Virus record (IMG/VR): IMGVR_UViG_3300044627_000906
Coordinates: 1-22,778 of that record
DNA: 22,778 bases
Direction: 5' to 3' (one strand)
Origin: a virus
The notes under the pieces are model-generated. The model saw nothing but the letters and a program-made list of their open reading frames with translations. It was not told the origin of the DNA and searched no databases. Positions within the stretch are counted from its first letter, which is position 1; every line of letters starts with the position of its first letter. Position numbers and translations under genes: made by a program. Positions 1 to 8,500 of this stretch are shown here, one piece after another.

Positions 1-1
1 A

Positions 2-154
2 TTATTGTTTACCTTTTCTTTGATTGATTATATCCCCAGTTTTGGGGTCTCTTTGAACCTTGACAGTTCCATCCTTACGCAAGGTAAGGATGAGACCATC
101 CCTCATAATAGTTTTATTAAAACCATCGTGTCTTTTAAATTGACCCGATGACAT
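2..154 (-). CDS. Small basic protein, unknown (50 aa)
   Basis: This 50-residue reading frame was found by reading the minus strand directly. It starts at ATG 154-152 and ends in TAA at 4-2, so it is complete at the very edge of the window. It shares its start with the stop of the upstream 40-residue gene (TAATG), which suggests translational coupling. The protein is rich in Lys/Arg and has a strand-turn-strand look in the middle (LILTLRKDGTVKVQRD, roughly residues 21-36). I do not recognise a family. Its position at the end of the capsid cluster suggests a virion or head-completion accessory role, but that is context only. What lies beyond cannot be seen. Confidence 0.6.
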   Translation of the reverse strand: MSSGQFKRHDGFNKTIMRDGLILTLRKDGTVKVQRDPKTGDIINQRKGKQ

Positions 155-276
155 TACTTCTTCTTACCCATTTTCTTCATAACCATCTTCTTTGCAGCAG
201 CCTTCTTTGCTGCCTTCTTGGCCATAGCCTTACCTTTTGGAGTGTAAGGGAATTCCATTTTTCCTACTTTTGGCAT
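154..276 (-). CDS. Lys/Ala-rich small basic protein (40 aa)
   Basis: A 40-residue frame running from ATG 276-274 to TAA 156-154. It overlaps both neighbours by the TAATG arrangement. The N-terminus reads MPKVGKMEFPYTPKGKAMAK and the rest is almost only Lys, Ala, Met and Gly, ending GKKK. Short proteins starting MPKVxxxxFPYTxxGK with a Lys/Ala-rich helix recur beside structural genes in environmental phages, so this is likely a real conserved gene despite its length. The strong positive charge would suit binding to DNA or to an acidic protein surface in the head. That role is inference; no function is established from the sequence. Confidence 0.7.
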   Translation of the reverse strand: MPKVGKMEFPYTPKGKAMAKKAAKKAAAKKMVMKKMGKKK

Positions 277-587
277 TATACTTGTCCTATCTCTTTCATT
301 ACGGCTGCGGATTTTTGGGTTATATCTTTCGTCTTAGGCATAGTGTCCGCATTATACGCTTTGCCTAAAATCTCTGATGCTTTATGCGCTTCTTCTACAT
401 GACGCATAGTTGTACCTGCTGGTTGAATACCCTGTGCTCTTGCATCTCGATAAGCCTGCAATTCTGCATTCCATTTTTTATCTGGAATATCTCTTTTAGC
501 ATCTCCTGCATTTACTTGAAGATTCATTACCTTACATCCGAAACATCCTTCGACTTCTATAGGATGGTCTTGCCAGTGATACGCCAT
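276..587 (-). CDS. Conserved small phage protein with GCFGCK motif (103 aa)
   Basis: This 103-residue protein has an N-terminal His/Cys patch (HWQDHP at 4-9, then EGCFGCK at 13-19). One CxxC pair with nearby His residues could hold a metal, but there is no second CxxC pair. The remainder is predicted helical and charged (WNAELQAYRDARAQGIQP; MRHVEEAHKASEILGKAY). The start ATG 587-585 is preceded by AAGGGA at suitable spacing. The stop overlaps the start of the Lys/Ala-rich gene. I recall similar proteins in phage structural modules annotated only as hypothetical. A head-tail or head-associated role is suggested by position alone. Confidence 0.75.
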   Translation of the reverse strand: MAYHWQDHPIEVEGCFGCKVMNLQVNAGDAKRDIPDKKWNAELQAYRDARAQGIQPAGTTMRHVEEAHKASEILGKAYNADTMPKTKDITQKSAAVMKEIGQV

Positions 588-596
588 ATTCGTCCC

Positions 597-866
597 TTAT
601 GCTAGTGTAAAATTAGCCTCTGTTATTCCTAATCCAGATGCAATAAGTGCTGCTTTTGTAACGTCATCTACTATATGTTTATGCCCACCTAGATAGAACT
701 CATCATACTCAGCAATGGATTCATCTAATGGAAATCTTACTTTAGAGTAAGTTCCACCATTCTTTGCTATGCTTATGCCTCTATCCATTTTATAAAAATA
801 AAACAGACGATGTTTACCTATAGGTCCTTCTTCAACAACTGGTGTTGTGAAAATGTAATCTGTCAT
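597..866 (-). CDS. Hypothetical protein downstream of capsid gene (89 aa)
   Basis: The open frame extends upstream to 902, but I place the start at ATG 866-864 because AAGGAG lies directly before it at good spacing. The extra 12 codons would also run through the 3' arm of the hairpin at 889-930. The protein begins MTDYIFTTPVVEEGPIGKHR and is beta-rich (RLFYFYKMDRGISIAKNGG), with a C-terminal helix (DVTKAALIASGLGITEANF). This N-terminal form recalls small proteins found next to capsid genes in related phages. I do not recognise a domain. It lies 74 bases after the capsid stop, so it could be a capsid-decorating or head-completion protein, which is unproven. Confidence 0.7.
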   Translation of the reverse strand: MTDYIFTTPVVEEGPIGKHRLFYFYKMDRGISIAKNGGTYSKVRFPLDESIAEYDEFYLGGHKHIVDDVTKAALIASGLGITEANFTLA

Positions 867-888
867 TATTCTCCTTAATGAACTTACT

Positions 889-930
889 GTAAGACACTGC
901 AACGTATTCGCCGTATAAACAGTGTCTTAC
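889..930. repeat. 11-bp perfect inverted repeat after capsid gene
   Basis: An 11-bp perfect inverted repeat (GTAAGACACTG at 889-899, CAGTGTCTTAC at 920-930) has a 20-base loop. It lies in the 74-base gap between the capsid stop and the next gene. In the minus-strand transcript it forms an RNA hairpin just after the capsid stop. There is no U-run after it, so it is not a canonical intrinsic terminator. It may be an mRNA 3'-end stabiliser, a processing site, or a leaky terminator that raises capsid expression relative to downstream genes. Confidence 0.6.
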
Positions 931-940
931 CGTCAATCAA

Positions 941-1888
941 CTAAGCGATTGAAGAACCTGATTCGATTCTGTATAGTGCCTCTTCGCGGTAGCGAGCAAA
1001 GCCCAGTACGCCATACCAACCCATTGGGCGGTGACGCATCAAGCGGTCAACTACTGGTCCGATAACTACATGTGGCTCTTCTGCCACTGCCTCAGCAAGT
1101 GCTTGCTGTCCTGCGATGATTGTGCGGTACACCTTTGCAGATGAAGAACCGTCAGTTGCAGAGTAAAGGCGTGGAGACTCTACGAAGTATGCACCTTCGT
1201 ATGTTCCGATTTCTCCTGCCCAGATACGGTCTTGTGCAGAACCATATTGGTTAGGAAGTAACCATCCTGCTGAACCTGTCTCAGCACGTAGGTCATGGGA
1301 TACCTCTGGGTGGATACCAGCCCAGTATAGTGAACCCTTACGACCATTAGCCTTGTTAGCACGTAACTTAGCAACTGCCTTACGTAGGTTTGCTGAAGAT
1401 AGTGTTGCGGCTGCTGTGATAGTTGCAGTTGATGTTGCAGTTGAACCTGAGTAGATTACGTTTGAACCGCCACGCAATGTTGTCATTGCTACGGAGTCAA
1501 TAGAATCTGCTAGGTTGAACGCGATAATATTTGCGATTGCAGGGTCAACATCTGCAAGAGAGAATAACTCTAATGCACGTGTTACCAACACTGAGTTACC
1601 GTACTCGTTAAGAGTAATGGTTACTGATGTTGGTGTTGACATTGCTACTGCATCTGGGTCAGTTGTCTCTGTCAGAGCAGTTGTTGCTACTGATAGGTCA
1701 ACATAACGTTGTAGAACAACGGTTGAGCCAGGGATTGCTTGACGTGCTGGACGCTTATCTGCGACTGAACGAATTAGTGGTTCAGAGCGGAGAGCGAATT
1801 CTAGAAGACGGTCATACGCCTTCTGTACTAGACCAGCACCACCAGCGGTTCCACCTAAGGAACCTGAGTCTGTTGATACATATGCCAT
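941..1888 (-). CDS. Major capsid protein, N4-gp56 family
   Basis: A 315-residue head shell protein. Segments match the N4-gp56-type major capsid pattern: RYVDLSVATTALTETTDPDA at about 61-80, then VTITLNEYGNSVLVTRALEL at about 89-108, then an aspartate/alanine helix, GSNVIYSG near 140, and a long C-terminal beta-rich region. This family has an HK97-like fold and appears in phages with several tail types, so family membership does not decide morphology. The start is fixed by an excellent GGAGGTGA ribosome site three bases before ATG 1888, the strongest in the structural module, as expected for the most abundant protein. The scaffold gene lies just upstream and an RNA hairpin follows the stop. 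Confidence 0.9.
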   Translation of the reverse strand: MAYVSTDSGSLGGTAGGAGLVQKAYDRLLEFALRSEPLIRSVADKRPARQAIPGSTVVLQRYVDLSVATTALTETTDPDAVAMSTPTSVTITLNEYGNSVLVTRALELFSLADVDPAIANIIAFNLADSIDSVAMTTLRGGSNVIYSGSTATSTATITAAATLSSANLRKAVAKLRANKANGRKGSLYWAGIHPEVSHDLRAETGSAGWLLPNQYGSAQDRIWAGEIGTYEGAYFVESPRLYSATDGSSSAKVYRTIIAGQQALAEAVAEEPHVVIGPVVDRLMRHRPMGWYGVLGFARYREEALYRIESGSSIA

Positions 1889-1920
1889 TCGTCACCTCCA
1901 GTGACTAGAAACTATGATTA

Positions 1921-2400
1921 TTATTGTTGTGAACGGAGGACATCTAGCAATGCATCCATAGAATCTGCATTGTCTATTCTTGAATTGATTTCTTCCATTC
2001 GGTCTGGGGTGAACGCGCCCTGTGTTAGAACATCCTGCTGTCTTAGAGCAGCACGGTCTTGTTCCGCCATCTTAGGTTCATCTTTCTGCACTTGTATTCC
2101 AAACAAATCTGCGTTATCATCGAGCCAGTTAGAAACTGAATCTTCGTTAACGTCTTCAATGTCCTTAAGAATCAAGCGTGCAGCCTTAGCGTTTACGCCC
2201 TTCTTTTCTAGGACTTCTTTGACAGTTCGCTCACGCTGCACTTTGGATAAACCCTCAAGTTGCTCAGTGAGTTCCTTAATACGTTTCTCGTCGGCTCTCT
2301 TGGCTTTACGTAGTTTCTTAATTAAGTCACTACCATCACCAGAAAATCCTTGGTCGGTATCTAGGTCTTCGTCTTCGTCTTCCCAGTAGTTGTTGCTCAT
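1921..2400 (-). CDS. Scaffolding protein
   Basis: A 159-residue, strongly charged, helical protein directly upstream of the capsid gene, the usual place of a phage scaffold. Residues 1-25 are very acidic (EDEDEDLDTD at about 7-16). Residues 25-60 form a likely coiled coil (LIKKLRKAKRADEKRIKELT at about 26-45). The middle and C-terminus are helical with an acidic/glutamine tail. Scaffolds typically polymerise inside the procapsid, contact the capsid protein and leave or are cleaved at maturation; the Ntn hydrolase at 10735-11304 is a candidate protease for that. A ribosome site AAGGGTGG lies about 11 bases before ATG 2400. No cleavage motif can be proven by eye. Confidence 0.8.
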   Translation of the reverse strand: MSNNYWEDEDEDLDTDQGFSGDGSDLIKKLRKAKRADEKRIKELTEQLEGLSKVQRERTVKEVLEKKGVNAKAARLILKDIEDVNEDSVSNWLDDNADLFGIQVQKDEPKMAEQDRAALRQQDVLTQGAFTPDRMEEINSRIDNADSMDALLDVLRSQQ

Positions 2401-2521
2401 AGCAACTATCCACCCTTCTATTCGTTGTTAGTCGCAAGCCTCAATTCAATTCGGGGAAATTGGTTGGCTCTTGCTTTCGGTCTTATACGCTGCATGGGGC
2501 CGATAGGTCCATGTCAGGATT
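2401..2521 (-). other. 121-base structured gap before scaffold gene
   Basis: This is the longest gap inside the otherwise compact structural module. It contains two imperfect stem-loops: arms GCAAGCC (about 2433-2439) and GGCTCTTGC (about 2467-2475), and arms CATGG and CCATG at about 2493-2513. I see no confident sigma70 promoter; TATAAG occurs on the minus strand without a good -35 at the right distance. It may carry a promoter of unrecognised type or an RNA element separating ejection-protein from scaffold/capsid expression. Confidence 0.35.
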
Positions 2522-4000
2522 CTATATTTGTCCGCCTAGTCCAGTTGAAAGTGATGCTCTGGATGTTCCAGCCCTACCACCAAATGCACTAGTCTCTCTT
2601 TCAATAAGCGCTTTACGCTTACGTTGAGCAGATGCTAAAGTATTAAATACTTCTTGTTCTGCTTCTCCTTGGCCGTATCTATCTAATTGATTTCCGTAGA
2701 TAGAACTTAACCTCTCTGCAGTAGGTAGGATATCTGCGATAGTTGCGTATCCCTTTTGTGCCTCTGCCTGAGTAATACCTTGTGCTGCAAGTTGTTCTGA
2801 TACAGATACGCCAGCCTCAAGACCTTGTAGTCTTGCTGCTGCACCAATCTCTGCTGCTGCAACTTGACGTTGAATCTTAGGTAATTGCTCATTAGGGTCA
2901 AGAACATAGGCAACCATATCAGCGCTACCAATACCATAGTAATCACGTAGTGTTCTAGCAATTGCTGGGTCAGCATTCTGAACTCTCTGAACTGCTGTAA
3001 TTACACGAGTAGATAACTCTGATGGAGACACATCGTTAGAAATGAATTGACGAACATATGTATCGTTATCAAATTGCTTTAATCCATAGGCTCTAAGTGT
3101 TTGACGATATGCATCTTCTACGCTTAGGTATTCTGCTGGACTTAAAACTGATAAACCTTTTTTCTGTCTCTCAGCATTGGCAGCAAACCTAGCCTTATAC
3201 TCATCAGTATTCTGTAACTCTAAAGTAATAGTTGCTTCAGTATATCCTTTACGAGCAAGGTCTAATACTTTAGTTCCAAGTGATGATAATCCATATTGAG
3301 CAAATCTATCTGCTATAATCTTACCAACAGACTCACGTTGCGCTGCAACTCTTTCTGCTTCTGCTGCAGCATTTGCTGCTGCTATTACTGCTGCATCTTG
3401 AGATGTAGTTTGCGCTGTCTGTGTTGTTGCTGCTGAGTTTGCTGCCGCTTGTGCTGCTGCTAGCGCTGCTTGCGCTGCTGCTAATGCATTTGCATCATTG
3501 GCTGCCGCTGCTGCGGCTGCTGCTAATCTTGCTCTTTCTAATTCTTCTAGTGCGAGTCTTAGTTTTTCTTCTGCTTCTCGGCGCAGTCTTTCTTCTTCTG
3601 CTAGTCTTCTTAATCTTTCGGCCTCTAATAATGCTGCCGCATCGTCAGTAACTGGGGGAGTAGGTGTAATTACTCCGCCAGTTGCAGGCTTGATTGGAGT
3701 AATACCTGCTGCATTGGAAATTGTTGCAAGTTTATCCGCGCTAACTTTAGAACCAGATGCAAAAGGATTTGCCCCACCAGTTACTCCACCAGCATAGGTA
3801 GAACCAGAAGTCTTAACCTCTTTATTAACAACTGGAATCTTAACTGTTTGTCCAACATTAATTTTATTTAGGTTTGTAATCTGTGGGTTAGCGGCTGCGA
3901 TAGCAGCAACGCTTACTCCTGCTTTAGCAGCAATACCAGATATTGTTTGACCTGATTTAACCTTAGTTGTACTAGCAATAGGAACTTTAGGTGTTGCCAT
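2522..4000 (-). CDS. LysM-domain virion protein with Ala-rich helix
   Basis: A 492-residue protein in three parts. Residues 13-57 form a LysM module (VKSGQTISGIAAKAGVSVAA, then a second helix and NVGQTVKIPV), a fold that binds N-acetylglucosamine polymers such as peptidoglycan. Residues 60-120 are a Gly/Pro/Thr linker. Residues 121-221 are a long charged, then almost pure Ala/Gln helix, probably coiled coil. The C-terminal half is helical and contains TDEYKARFAANAERQKKGL (about 266-284) followed by LSPAEYLSVEDAYRQTLRAY; I recall this type of motif in phage internal virion proteins. No signal peptide is visible, so it should reach peptidoglycan from the virion. A role in DNA ejection through the wall is my best inference. 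GGAG precedes ATG 4000. Confidence 0.7.
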   Translation of the reverse strand: MATPKVPIASTTKVKSGQTISGIAAKAGVSVAAIAAANPQITNLNKINVGQTVKIPVVNKEVKTSGSTYAGGVTGGANPFASGSKVSADKLATISNAAGITPIKPATGGVITPTPPVTDDAAALLEAERLRRLAEEERLRREAEEKLRLALEELERARLAAAAAAAANDANALAAAQAALAAAQAAANSAATTQTAQTTSQDAAVIAAANAAAEAERVAAQRESVGKIIADRFAQYGLSSLGTKVLDLARKGYTEATITLELQNTDEYKARFAANAERQKKGLSVLSPAEYLSVEDAYRQTLRAYGLKQFDNDTYVRQFISNDVSPSELSTRVITAVQRVQNADPAIARTLRDYYGIGSADMVAYVLDPNEQLPKIQRQVAAAEIGAAARLQGLEAGVSVSEQLAAQGITQAEAQKGYATIADILPTAERLSSIYGNQLDRYGQGEAEQEVFNTLASAQRKRKALIERETSAFGGRAGTSRASLSTGLGGQI

Positions 4001-4001
4001 A

Positions 4002-4835
4002 TTATGCTACTCCATAATCACGAAGGACTTTTAATGATAGCGAATCAACAGTAGCCCTAGCATTGTCTGTTAAATCCCAACGAGGGTCTTGGCGTAACTC
4101 TGCTTCAAATTGCCATATAGGTTTAACTGCAGGCTTACCATCTGGACCTATATACTGTAATGCTCTACGGAATGTAGGGTCATTGTAAGATATAGTATCT
4201 GCATCTATCTCTAATATAGTAGCCATAGAGTTTTTATATGCGGATGCAAGTGCATCTACGCTAGTTCCCTTATTAATGTCGTCTGCAAATACAGGGTATG
4301 CACTGGCTGAATCTCTACGAATCTTTTCTTGTATATCAAATATAGTATTTGTTCCAGAAACTAGACCTTGAGACCAGGAGTTTAACGTGGTCGGTGAGTA
4401 AGACATGCCAAATGATTTGGCATACTCTTCTAGGGTTTGGACTCTACCTAGAGTTTCTCCACCAACAGTACCCTTAAACTTGCTTAATGCCTGTAGGTCT
4501 ATCTGATTATCATCAAGACCTTTATCGTAGGCATCCTGCATAATAGAGTTAAAGGTAGCCTCATCTAGATTAATACCTTTAGTAATTAAACGTCTACGCT
4601 GTTCTAACTTAAATGTATTTATCCCCTGATTATAAACGCCAGGTTGTGAGGCTTTTTGCTGTGCTCTATTCTTAGATGTTGTAGTAAGGTTTCTATAATA
4701 ACTAGTCTTATAGTACTCTAATTCAGCCTGAGTAGTATCTCCTGCTTTGTATAGGTCATAAACCTTTTGAAGTTCTGGGAATGCTCTAATTAAATCGGCA
4801 GTAATACCGTATGCCGTTGCTACTGACTCTGCCAT
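4002..4835 (-). CDS. Probable internal virion protein (277 aa)
   Basis: A 277-residue, mostly helical protein without signal peptide or membrane segment. The N-terminus (ADLIRAFPELQKVYDLYKAG at about 13-32, then a Tyr-rich helix) resembles short helical motifs that recur in phage ejection or internal head proteins. A charged middle (KLEQRRRLITKGINLDEATF) and a C-terminal aromatic segment (WQFEAELRQDPRWDLTDNAR) follow. The gene sits between two similar-looking helical proteins, with a one-base gap on each side, so the three probably make one particle component. GAAGGG precedes ATG 4835. No enzymatic motif is apparent; the assignment rests on composition and position. Confidence 0.55.
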   Translation of the reverse strand: MAESVATAYGITADLIRAFPELQKVYDLYKAGDTTQAELEYYKTSYYRNLTTTSKNRAQQKASQPGVYNQGINTFKLEQRRRLITKGINLDEATFNSIMQDAYDKGLDDNQIDLQALSKFKGTVGGETLGRVQTLEEYAKSFGMSYSPTTLNSWSQGLVSGTNTIFDIQEKIRRDSASAYPVFADDINKGTSVDALASAYKNSMATILEIDADTISYNDPTFRRALQYIGPDGKPAVKPIWQFEAELRQDPRWDLTDNARATVDSLSLKVLRDYGVA

Positions 4836-4836
4836 A

Positions 4837-5556
4837 TTAGCCCTTCAACTTTCCTAAAAAGTCAGCAAAGCCTAAACTTTGTGCTTCTTCATAGTCTTGT
4901 GGTGACTGGGCTTTAACTCTTTCAGTAATCAGAGCCTCTGCTTTTTCCTTACTATAACCAGGTTTGATTTCAGTAATAGTTTTACCGCCTACCTTCTTGG
5001 TTGTAGTAACGGTTCCCTTATCAATCATATCCTGAATAGCGGTGTAGAACTCTTTGCTCTCAGCCTGTGTAGCCTTACGTCCTAATACTCCTTTAAGAGT
5101 ACCATCAATTAAAGACTGTATTTCTTCTGGTTGGAATAGATACTTCTGTACTGATACAGATGGACCACCACCACCGAGTACTCCTTGGTCTTTAGCATAC
5201 CATTGTAAGTATTGTTCAGGTGTTATCTTCTGAGTACCGCCAGATTGTGAGTAGAATTTACTAGCACCCTCTACAGCCATCTCATATAATACCTGTCCCT
5301 TTGCAGGAGACACATCACCAAATCCATTTTTACTTAGGGTAAACAACCATCCTGACTGTACAGTAGGGTCTTCAAAGTATCTCTTCTTTGCATCTGTTAT
5401 AGTTACAGCCCCTGCACCTTCAATTGGAGAAATTATTTTCTTACCACTTCTTTTCAATGTGATAGTCTTGGTTCCACCTGGAGTACCTAAGAATACCTTA
5501 CCGCTAGCACTAGTAGTACTTCCACTACCAGATTTTAAGTTATCTAAAGCACCCAC
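4837..5556 (-). CDS. Probable internal virion protein, GTG start (239 aa)
   Basis: A 239-residue protein starting at GTG 5556-5554, which overlaps the upstream TAG stop as TAGTG. GGAGGG stands eight bases before it and makes this the natural start. Residues 1-55 are Gly/Ser/Thr/Lys-rich and likely flexible, with a beta-like FLGTPGGTKTITLKRSGKKI at about 22-41. The rest is helical (FTLSKNGFGDVSPAKGQVLY; a 130-180 helix pair with FYTAIQDMIDKG) and ends GFADFLGKLKG. I do not recognise a domain. With its neighbours it forms the probable ejection-protein set between portal and scaffold. Confidence 0.55.
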   Translation of the reverse strand: MGALDNLKSGSGSTTSASGKVFLGTPGGTKTITLKRSGKKIISPIEGAGAVTITDAKKRYFEDPTVQSGWLFTLSKNGFGDVSPAKGQVLYEMAVEGASKFYSQSGGTQKITPEQYLQWYAKDQGVLGGGGPSVSVQKYLFQPEEIQSLIDGTLKGVLGRKATQAESKEFYTAIQDMIDKGTVTTTKKVGGKTITEIKPGYSKEKAEALITERVKAQSPQDYEEAQSLGFADFLGKLKG

Positions 5557-8500
5557 TATAAGCCCTCCGTAAGGTTATCTTTTTCAAGTATTCTTGTATA
5601 TACTCTACTGAATGAAATGTATTCATCTAGTAATCCACTAGTAAATGTATCCCACATTTCTTTAAGGTCAGCATTACCAACAGCATCGATAGACTTACTG
5701 TCTCTTTCTGCTAACATTTGGCGAAGATATTCTCTACCCTCTAGGTAGTCTGCCATGCCTTGCATGTCACTACGACCTTTAGTTCTAGGGTCATTAACAA
5801 CTTCATTTGCAAACTTTAAAAAGTTAATTACTCTTTTGGTATTAATCTCTCCACGAACCTTAGCCCATGCAGGATTCTCATCTTCTAATTCTTCTATAAA
5901 TCTTTGCTTACGTTCCTTTAAATCCGCTGCATCAATACCATTTAGATTAGGTAAGCCTCGTCCTATACGCTCAGCCTCAATGATATCCATACCTTTGTTG
6001 TAGGTAATCCATCCTTTTTCAGCCTGAGTTGCAGCAACTGCCTCATATGGGTCCTGTGATTCACGGAACTTCTTTGTGCTTCCTGGTGCAACTGGTGTAT
6101 CTCTTTGGCTTTGATAAACACTAGGAGAGAATTCTCCAGCATTAACATCTCCAACAACAAACCATCCATACTCAGGATTCTTTGCAATCAAATCAGACAG
6201 TTCTCTTGAACGCTTTTCCGCATCAATAGTTGCAGCAATACCTGTATTATTCTTAGATAGGCTAGTAGTAAACTGGAAGTATTCCTCACCATATGTATCA
6301 TAGAATTTTTCAGACGCAGTCTGTGGGTCTTCTTCACGTAATCTTTGGAACTCATCAATGTAGAATTGATAAGGAGAACGTAAGTTTGTAGCAAAAGGAA
6401 GTACTGCTCTTGCGACAACTTCTAGTCCAAGAATATTTTTAACTCTATCGTCAATCTCTTTAGCACTTGGCATAGAACTTCTAAGTCCATTATCGTACTT
6501 ATGGTTTTCTTCCATTGCAATGAGAACCGTTAGATTGCGACGAGTCGGGTCACTTTCACTAAATATAGCCCATGCTTTACGTGCTGCCTGGTTTTGAATT
6601 AATAAATCCTTGAAGAATTCTCCACCACTTGTACCAGTTGGACCATAAGGTAATATTGTTTTAACTATCTTATTACGTTCCCAATCAGGAATAGCCTTGA
6701 TTACTTGGGATGCACCAATCTGAACGAACCACCCAGCACCTGGATTCCACCAAGCATTACCTTGAAATAGTAAGTCAAGGCTTGTTTTAGGAATAGCCAA
6801 AGGTCTATCTAATAGGCCGAATGAACCACGTTTTACCCACTCGCCAGGAACATTGATGTATGTCTTACCATCTCGTTCCTCTGTTAATCCCATACGGTCT
6901 GGAGAATTATATACAGTTTGTATCTTACCAAATGCTGATGGGTCATTTACTACAATGCGACCCCATTTTTCAATAACATCTGTAAACGCTCCAAAGAATG
7001 GAAATGCATATCTCATCGTATACGCTGCATCTACTCTTTCAGATGTGTCATATAAAGAGCGACGTAGTTCTGCCCTGGCCCATTGACGTGCACTAAACTC
7101 TAGTTTGCGAATATATTCTGGTGGAATTGTATCTCCAGGATATGTATCAATTGCGTTTCTAATAGTAGCATCCATGCGTTTACGGTACAAATCAACAAAC
7201 ATAGGATGACGTACAAGACTAGATTCTGGCATTTCACCAAATGCTTTATAAAATTTATCTCTTGCAGTTGAGAATAATCTGATTGCTGGGTGAGTACCAT
7301 TAGCGGCGCCAACCTGAGCGGCGTTAACCGCTGGGTAGTTTAGCGTATCTGTACCAAAAGACTTCTTAATATCATCTGCTGTAATCTTACGAGTCTTAGC
7401 AATCTCTTTTAAACCAGTAGCAAATGCTGGGAATAACTCATCAATGTTATCCATATTTGCTTCAACAATTTCACGTGCATTTCTACCCATACCAAGAACT
7501 CTTAAAATGTCCTTACCCTCTTTTGTTCTAAGAAGGAAGTATTCTGCCTCATCAATTAGTTGTTCTCTTGGTTTATCTTGCAATAGAATTTGAGTAATCT
7601 TAGAGTTTCTAACCTGACGGTTTACCACTCTTTCATATGCTTGAGCCCAATTAGGGTCTTCGCCTTTAATTACTACGAAATCTCCAGTGGTTTCAAATGT
7701 GTTATTTATTTTATTTCTACTGTTTGATAAGTGGGCATCAACAATCTTTGCGGATTCACGAATAAATTTATTTTTAATAAACTCGGCCTGTTCTGGTCCA
7801 CTACCCAAAGCATCGGTATAGGTTATACCATCTACCTCACGCAATCCTAAGCCAAACTTATCTTTCATTTCTGTTTTACCAGAAAGCATATTGTCTATAT
7901 CAGAAATTTGAGCATCAATTAAATCTGGGTCATCGGCAACATCACGCATAGCGTATAGTTCGTCTCGGTATGTCTGCAATTTAACTTCATCTGACCAATT
8001 ATATATATCATCTAATGATGCGCCAGAAAATCTATTTGTAATTAATTTTCTGCCCGACTCTTTCATGCCCGCCATAATTGCCATAGGACCAGTTGTGGTA
8101 AGGATACGTAGGATTCCTTCTGATACGTTACGTACAGGGTAGCCAAGACGAGCAAGAACCTCAAACTTAATCAAAGAATCTAAACCATCAATAAGGTCTG
8201 TTGCTCCAGCCTTACCTTTATAGTATACACCAACAGCCTCTGAGCGTCGTGCCCTAGTTAATCTGTTTAAGGCATTGTACATTGTGTCAATATCAAGAAC
8301 TGGCAACTGCTTTACTAAATGAGTCTCGTTCAATGGTAAAGGAATAATGTATTTTAAGTCTTCAGAACCAAGAATAGGTGTAGCCTTTGAACCTACTGGT
8401 ACAACTCGTCCATCTGGTAGAGTTTTTGTAGCACCAGTGTATGCTCTTTCACGAATAATGTTGTGTGCTTTAGCGCGGCCACCTGAAAATAGGGACCAGG

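Noticed and set aside
1901-2389. Plus-strand 162-residue Ser/Cys-rich frame
   Set aside because: Antisense shadow of the scaffold gene.
3421-3797. Long plus-strand Leu- or Ala/Ser-rich frames
   Set aside because: They are shadows of the Ala-rich coding helix on the minus strand (GCA/GCT codons read backwards); no ribosome site and low-complexity products.
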